Origin: Paracoccaceae bacterium
GTDB lineage: Bacteria; Pseudomonadota; Alphaproteobacteria; Rhodobacterales; Rhodobacteraceae
Reading direction: 5' to 3'
NCBI GenBank assembly: GCA_003500165.1
Contig: DNSZ01000112.1
Coordinates: 1 to 7,921, forward strand
Length of the DNA stretch: 7,921 nucleotides
Shown here: piece by piece, positions 5,335 through 7,921 of the stretch
Numbering within the stretch: the first letter of the stretch is position 1
Layout: the number at the start of each line of letters is the position of its first letter
Notes under the pieces: model-generated
What the model saw: the letters and a program-made list of their open reading frames with translations, nothing else
Told to the model about the DNA's origin: nothing
Databases searched by the model: none
Program-made: the position numbers and the translations under genes

Positions 5335-5493
5335 TCAGGCCGGCCTTGCCCGCCGACGGCCGCGCCGGCAGCGTTCCGAGCAATAGCGCACCGCGTCCCA
5401 GTCGGCGGCCCATTTGCGCCGCCAGGCAAAGGGGCGGCCGCATGTGGCGCAGGTCTTGACCGGCAGGTCGGCCTTCTTGACCCCGCGCGGCAT
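5335..5493 (-). CDS. DUF2256 zinc-ribbon small protein, photolyase partner
   Basis: This 52-residue protein is very basic. It carries one compact domain with four cysteines in a zinc-binding arrangement: C15-ATC-G (CxxC, C15 and C18) and YCSERC (C38 and C42). Between them are the DUF2256 hallmarks RPFAWRRKW and WDAVRYCS. Its function is unknown. In many bacteria DUF2256 proteins are encoded beside, or fused to, partners near cryptochrome/photolyase genes, which suggests a role in repair, nucleic-acid contact or cofactor handling; this is inference from neighbourhood. Its ATG lies one base after the photolyase stop (TGA-C-ATG), so translation is almost certainly coupled. The gene is too small for many annotation programs but the motif is clear. 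A 14-bp hairpin begins three bases after its stop. Confidence 0.88.
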   Translation of the reverse strand: MPRGVKKADLPVKTCATCGRPFAWRRKWAADWDAVRYCSERCRRGRRRARPA

Positions 5494-5494
5494 G

Positions 5495-7000
5495 TCACAG
5501 ATCGAGGCTGAGTTGCGCCGTGCCGGACCGGCGCAGCGGCGGCCGGCCGGGCCGCTTGCGGCTGGCATGGCGGGCGACGAGGCGCGCGGTCTCGGTGCGA
5601 AACCCGTCCTGCCGGCGCACCGCCCAGACCGCGTCGCGCGCCGCCCGCGCGGCGGCGGTCGGGTCGATCACCGGCTCGGGATAGCTTCGGCCGAGCAGCC
5701 TTCCCGCGCCCTCCCACCGCCAGGGCTGTTGCAGATGGGCGTCCGGCACATCGTTCAATTCGGGCAGCCAGCGCCGGGTGAAGCGGCCCGTCGGATCGTG
5801 CTCCAGCCCCTGTTTGATGGGGTTGTAGATGCGCAGGGTGTTCATCCCGGTGGTGCCCGACTGCATCTGCGTCTGGCTCCAATGGATGCCGGGTTCGTAA
5901 TCGGCAAACAGGCGCGCCAGATGCGCCCCCGTCGCCCGCCAGTCGAGCCAAAGATGGTATGAAGCGACCGACATCAGCATCGCCCGCATCCGGAAGTTGA
6001 GCCAGCCGGTATGGCTCAGCGCGCGCATGCAGGCATCGACAAAGGGCAGGCCGGTCTGGCCCGACTGCCAGGCGGCAAGCCGCGCCGGATCGGGGGTGCG
6101 CGGGCGCAGCCCTTCGAAGGCGCGATGCAGGCATTCGGTTTCGATCCGCGGATCGGTTTCGAGCTTCTGCATGAAATGGTCGCGCCAGGCGAGCCGCGCG
6201 GCGAAGGAGGCAAGGCTGCCCGTCCAGCCCTCGCGCGTGCCGCGGACCGCTGCCTTGCGCTGTGCCGCGGCCCGGGCGGCCTCGCGCCCCGACAGCGTGC
6301 CGAACGCCAGATGCGGCGACAGCCGCGAACAGGCGTCGAAGGCGGTCACCGGCGAGGACATCGCGCGGCGATAGCTTCGGCCGCGATCGGTCAGGAAACT
6401 GGCCAGGCGCTCTTCGGCTGCGCGGCGCCCGCCCGCCTGCCGGCCCGGGCACGGGTCGGGTGCAAGGCCCAGATCGGCAGGACAGGGCAGCGGCACGGGG
6501 TGCTCGGCCCGCACAGGGGGCAGCGCCGCGGGCGTCCCGGCGCAGGGCTGGCGGGTGAACGCATCGCGCCGCGCCGCCCAGCCATCGCGCGAGCCGAGCC
6601 GGCGCACCACCCCCGATTGCGGCAGTTCCGTCCAGGCCAGACCGCGCGCCCGCGTCCAGGCGGCGACGCGACGGTCGCGGGCAAAGCTCCAGGCGTTCCC
6701 GGTCTCCTGATGGCTGATCAGCGCGGTGCAGGGGGTCGCGGCCAGCAGCGCGTCGAACACCGCCGTCACCTCGCCTAGGCGCAGGATCAGCGGCTGACCC
6801 AGTGCCGCGAGATCGCCGCGCAATTCCGCCAGGCACTCGGCCACGAAGCGGTATTGCCGGGCCGAGGCGTCGGGCTGCGCCCACGCCTCGGGCTCGATCA
6901 CATGGACCGGCAGGACCGGACCGCGCGCCGCCGCCATGGCCAGTGCGGGGTGATCGGCGATGCGCAGATCGCGCTTGAACCAGAGGAGGGTCGTTTCCAT
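5495..7000 (-). CDS. Cryptochrome/deoxyribodipyrimidine photolyase family protein
   Basis: This 501-residue flavoprotein of the cryptochrome/photolyase family presumably uses blue or near-UV light through FAD to repair UV-induced pyrimidine dimers, or acts as a photoreceptor. The N-terminal antenna (alpha/beta) domain covers about 1-130, beginning LLWFKRDLRIADHPAL. The FAD-binding helical domain covers about 195-480, with SRLSPHLAFGTLSGREA (225-241), GQTGLPFVDACMRAL (314-328), TGWLNFRMRAM (331-341) and SGTTGMNTLRIYNPIKQG (381-398), then RRWLPEL (409-415). The last stretch resembles the FNPxxQ segment of photolyases. The canonical N-x3-W-x-W element before it is replaced by EPGIHWSQTQMQ (369-380), typical of a separate bacterial subgroup, so substrate (CPD, 6-4 or signalling) is uncertain. 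The ATG at 7000 matches the family start but has no clear ribosome binding site. bdhA ends 90 bases upstream and the DUF2256 gene follows after one base. Confidence 0.92.
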   Translation of the reverse strand: METTLLWFKRDLRIADHPALAMAAARGPVLPVHVIEPEAWAQPDASARQYRFVAECLAELRGDLAALGQPLILRLGEVTAVFDALLAATPCTALISHQETGNAWSFARDRRVAAWTRARGLAWTELPQSGVVRRLGSRDGWAARRDAFTRQPCAGTPAALPPVRAEHPVPLPCPADLGLAPDPCPGRQAGGRRAAEERLASFLTDRGRSYRRAMSSPVTAFDACSRLSPHLAFGTLSGREAARAAAQRKAAVRGTREGWTGSLASFAARLAWRDHFMQKLETDPRIETECLHRAFEGLRPRTPDPARLAAWQSGQTGLPFVDACMRALSHTGWLNFRMRAMLMSVASYHLWLDWRATGAHLARLFADYEPGIHWSQTQMQSGTTGMNTLRIYNPIKQGLEHDPTGRFTRRWLPELNDVPDAHLQQPWRWEGAGRLLGRSYPEPVIDPTAAARAARDAVWAVRRQDGFRTETARLVARHASRKRPGRPPLRRSGTAQLSLDL

Positions 7001-7058
7001 GTGGCGCCAGCTAACGCCCGGCGGGCACCGGTCAATCGGTGATGCGGCCGGCCGGCTC

Positions 7059-7078
7059 GGCGCGCCTTCGATCGCGCC
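7059..7078 (-). terminator. Weak hairpin after bdhA
   Basis: GGCGCG (7059-7064) pairs with CGCGCC (7073-7078) across an 8-nt loop, 12 bases after the bdhA stop on the minus strand. It has no T-run and only six pairs, so it may simply be chance. The 90-base gap it sits in shows no good promoter for the photolyase gene: a TTGACC at 7035-7030 has no matching -10. Readthrough from bdhA is possible. Confidence 0.2.
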
Positions 7079-7090
7079 CTGCCCGTCGCG

Positions 7091-7894
7091 CTATTGCCGG
7101 GTCCAGCCGCCATCGATCGGAATTGCCGCGCCGGTGACGTTGTGGGCCAGCGGATCGCACAGCCACAGCGCCAGCGCGGCGATCTCGGCAGGGTCCGAGG
7201 TGCGGCGGCTGGGCTGCTTTTCGGCCAGCAGATCGGCGATGCCGGCTTCGCGGTCGCCGCCATGCCGGGCCGCCCGCGCGGCGATCTGCGGTTCGATGAT
7301 CGCGGTTTCCGTCCAGCCGGGGCAGATGCAGTTCACGGTCACCCCGCCCGTCGCTTTCGATCCGGCGGTGGCGTATTCCAGCGCGGCGACCCCCGACAGC
7401 CCGATCAGCCCGTGCTTGGCCGCCACATAGGGCGCCTTGTCGCGCGAGGCGACAAGGCCATGCACGCTGGCGATATTGATCACCCTGCCATAACCGCGCT
7501 CGGCCATCGCGGGCAGCGCCGCGCGCATGGTGTCGAAGGCTGCCGACAGATTGACCGCCAGGATCGCGTCCCAGGTTTCGCGCGGCATGCTGGCCAGGCC
7601 TTCGGTCCGCTGGATGCCGGCATTGTTGACCAGAATGTCCGGCCCGCCCCAGGCCGCGACCGCCGCCATCAACTCGGCGATGCGGGCGGGCGCGCGCAAA
7701 TCGCCGGGAAAGAACGCCGCCTCGGGCGCGCCTGCCGCGCGGATCGCCGCGCAGGCGGCCTGCGCCTCGCCCTCGCCAGCCAGCCCGTGCACCGCAATCC
7801 GCGCGCCGGCCGCCCCCAGCGCCTTGGCGATCGCCAGTCCGATGCCCTGCACCGAGCCGGTGACAAGGGCGGTCTTTCCACCCAGATCGGTCAT
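7091..7894 (-). CDS. bdhA: D-3-hydroxybutyrate dehydrogenase
   Basis: This 267-residue short-chain dehydrogenase interconverts D-3-hydroxybutyrate and acetoacetate with NAD in the cytosol, feeding ketone-body and polyhydroxybutyrate turnover. The NAD-binding TGSVQGIG (12-19) and NNAG (90-93) motifs are intact, as are the catalytic N115, S143, Y156 and K160. The substrate-binding residues known from structures of bacterial 3-hydroxybutyrate dehydrogenases also line up: Q95, H145 (SVHGLVAS), K153, W194 (CPGWTET) and Q203. This separates it from generic SDRs. C-terminal LAEKQPSRR and PIDGGWTRQ are also typical. About six extra residues appear around 173-184 (YATAGSKATGG) compared with usual members, since W194 and Q203 are shifted by seven but the earlier residues by one. 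The ATG at 7894 may overlap the stop of an upstream gene by four bases. The photolyase gene follows after 90 bases. Confidence 0.93.
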   Translation of the reverse strand: MTDLGGKTALVTGSVQGIGLAIAKALGAAGARIAVHGLAGEGEAQAACAAIRAAGAPEAAFFPGDLRAPARIAELMAAVAAWGGPDILVNNAGIQRTEGLASMPRETWDAILAVNLSAAFDTMRAALPAMAERGYGRVINIASVHGLVASRDKAPYVAAKHGLIGLSGVAALEYATAGSKATGGVTVNCICPGWTETAIIEPQIAARAARHGGDREAGIADLLAEKQPSRRTSDPAEIAALALWLCDPLAHNVTGAAIPIDGGWTRQ

Positions 7895-7921
7895 GATGCG
7901 CCCGCCAGCCGCGCCCGAAGC
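7891..7921 (-). CDS. Possible C-terminal tail of a gene upstream of bdhA
   Basis: On the minus strand one frame reads LRARLAGAS and stops at TGA 7893-7891, which overlaps the bdhA ATG in an ATGA arrangement. Such overlaps usually mark coupled operon genes, and there is no room for a leader before bdhA. Only nine codons are visible, so the identity cannot be told. In relatives I recall a patatin-like phospholipase gene preceding bdhA, but nothing here proves it. The other frames are also open over this short distance. Confidence 0.3.
   Translation of the reverse strand, partial: LRARLAGAS

Noticed and set aside
7030..7035. TTGACC as a photolyase promoter -35
   Set aside because: No reasonable -10 hexamer lies 15-18 bases downstream, and the start codon is too close for a normal leader.

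Overview
The window is very GC-rich, with coding frames that strongly prefer G or C at the third codon position. Gene content and protein style point to an alphaproteobacterium of the Rhodobacterales (Rhodobacter/Paracoccus-like). The markers are a secreted small protein with a PNGDI-type motif, a GNAT/J-domain pair, and a D-3-hydroxybutyrate dehydrogenase of the polyhydroxyalkanoate-using type. The lineage is inferred from protein resemblance; there is no rRNA or tRNA to test it.

Left part, plus strand. The tail of a MAPEG-family membrane protein (to 169) is followed by about 360 bases without a recognisable gene. Then comes a plus-strand series: a secreted DUF4140/DUF4139 (MuiA-like) protein (528-2171), a GNAT acetyltransferase of the phosphinothricin acetyltransferase type (2216-2722), a TerB plus J-domain cochaperone that overlaps it by ATGA (2719-3402), and a short secreted protein of unknown function (3482-3802).

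Right part, minus strand, read from the right edge. A possible gene tail overlaps D-3-hydroxybutyrate dehydrogenase bdhA (7894-7091). Next is a cryptochrome/photolyase-family flavoprotein (7000-5495), with a tiny zinc-ribbon DUF2256 protein one base after it (5493-5335). After a gap of about 440 bases comes a membrane protein with DUF883/holin-like character (4892-4071). The two gene series converge at about 3803-4070.

The genes look like ordinary housekeeping and stress genes: UV repair, protein folding, envelope, storage-polymer catabolism. I found no CRISPR array, transposase, phage module, toxin-antitoxin pair or recognisable defence system. The least explained signals are non-coding. One is a run of three perfect stem-loops packed end to end at 5203-5331, downstream of the photolyase/DUF2256 pair, with a possible promoter at its edge. 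The other is a pair of adjoining perfect palindromes of 22 and 28 bp at 3899-3946 between the converging genes. The photolyase plus DUF2256 pairing is a conserved but poorly explained association.
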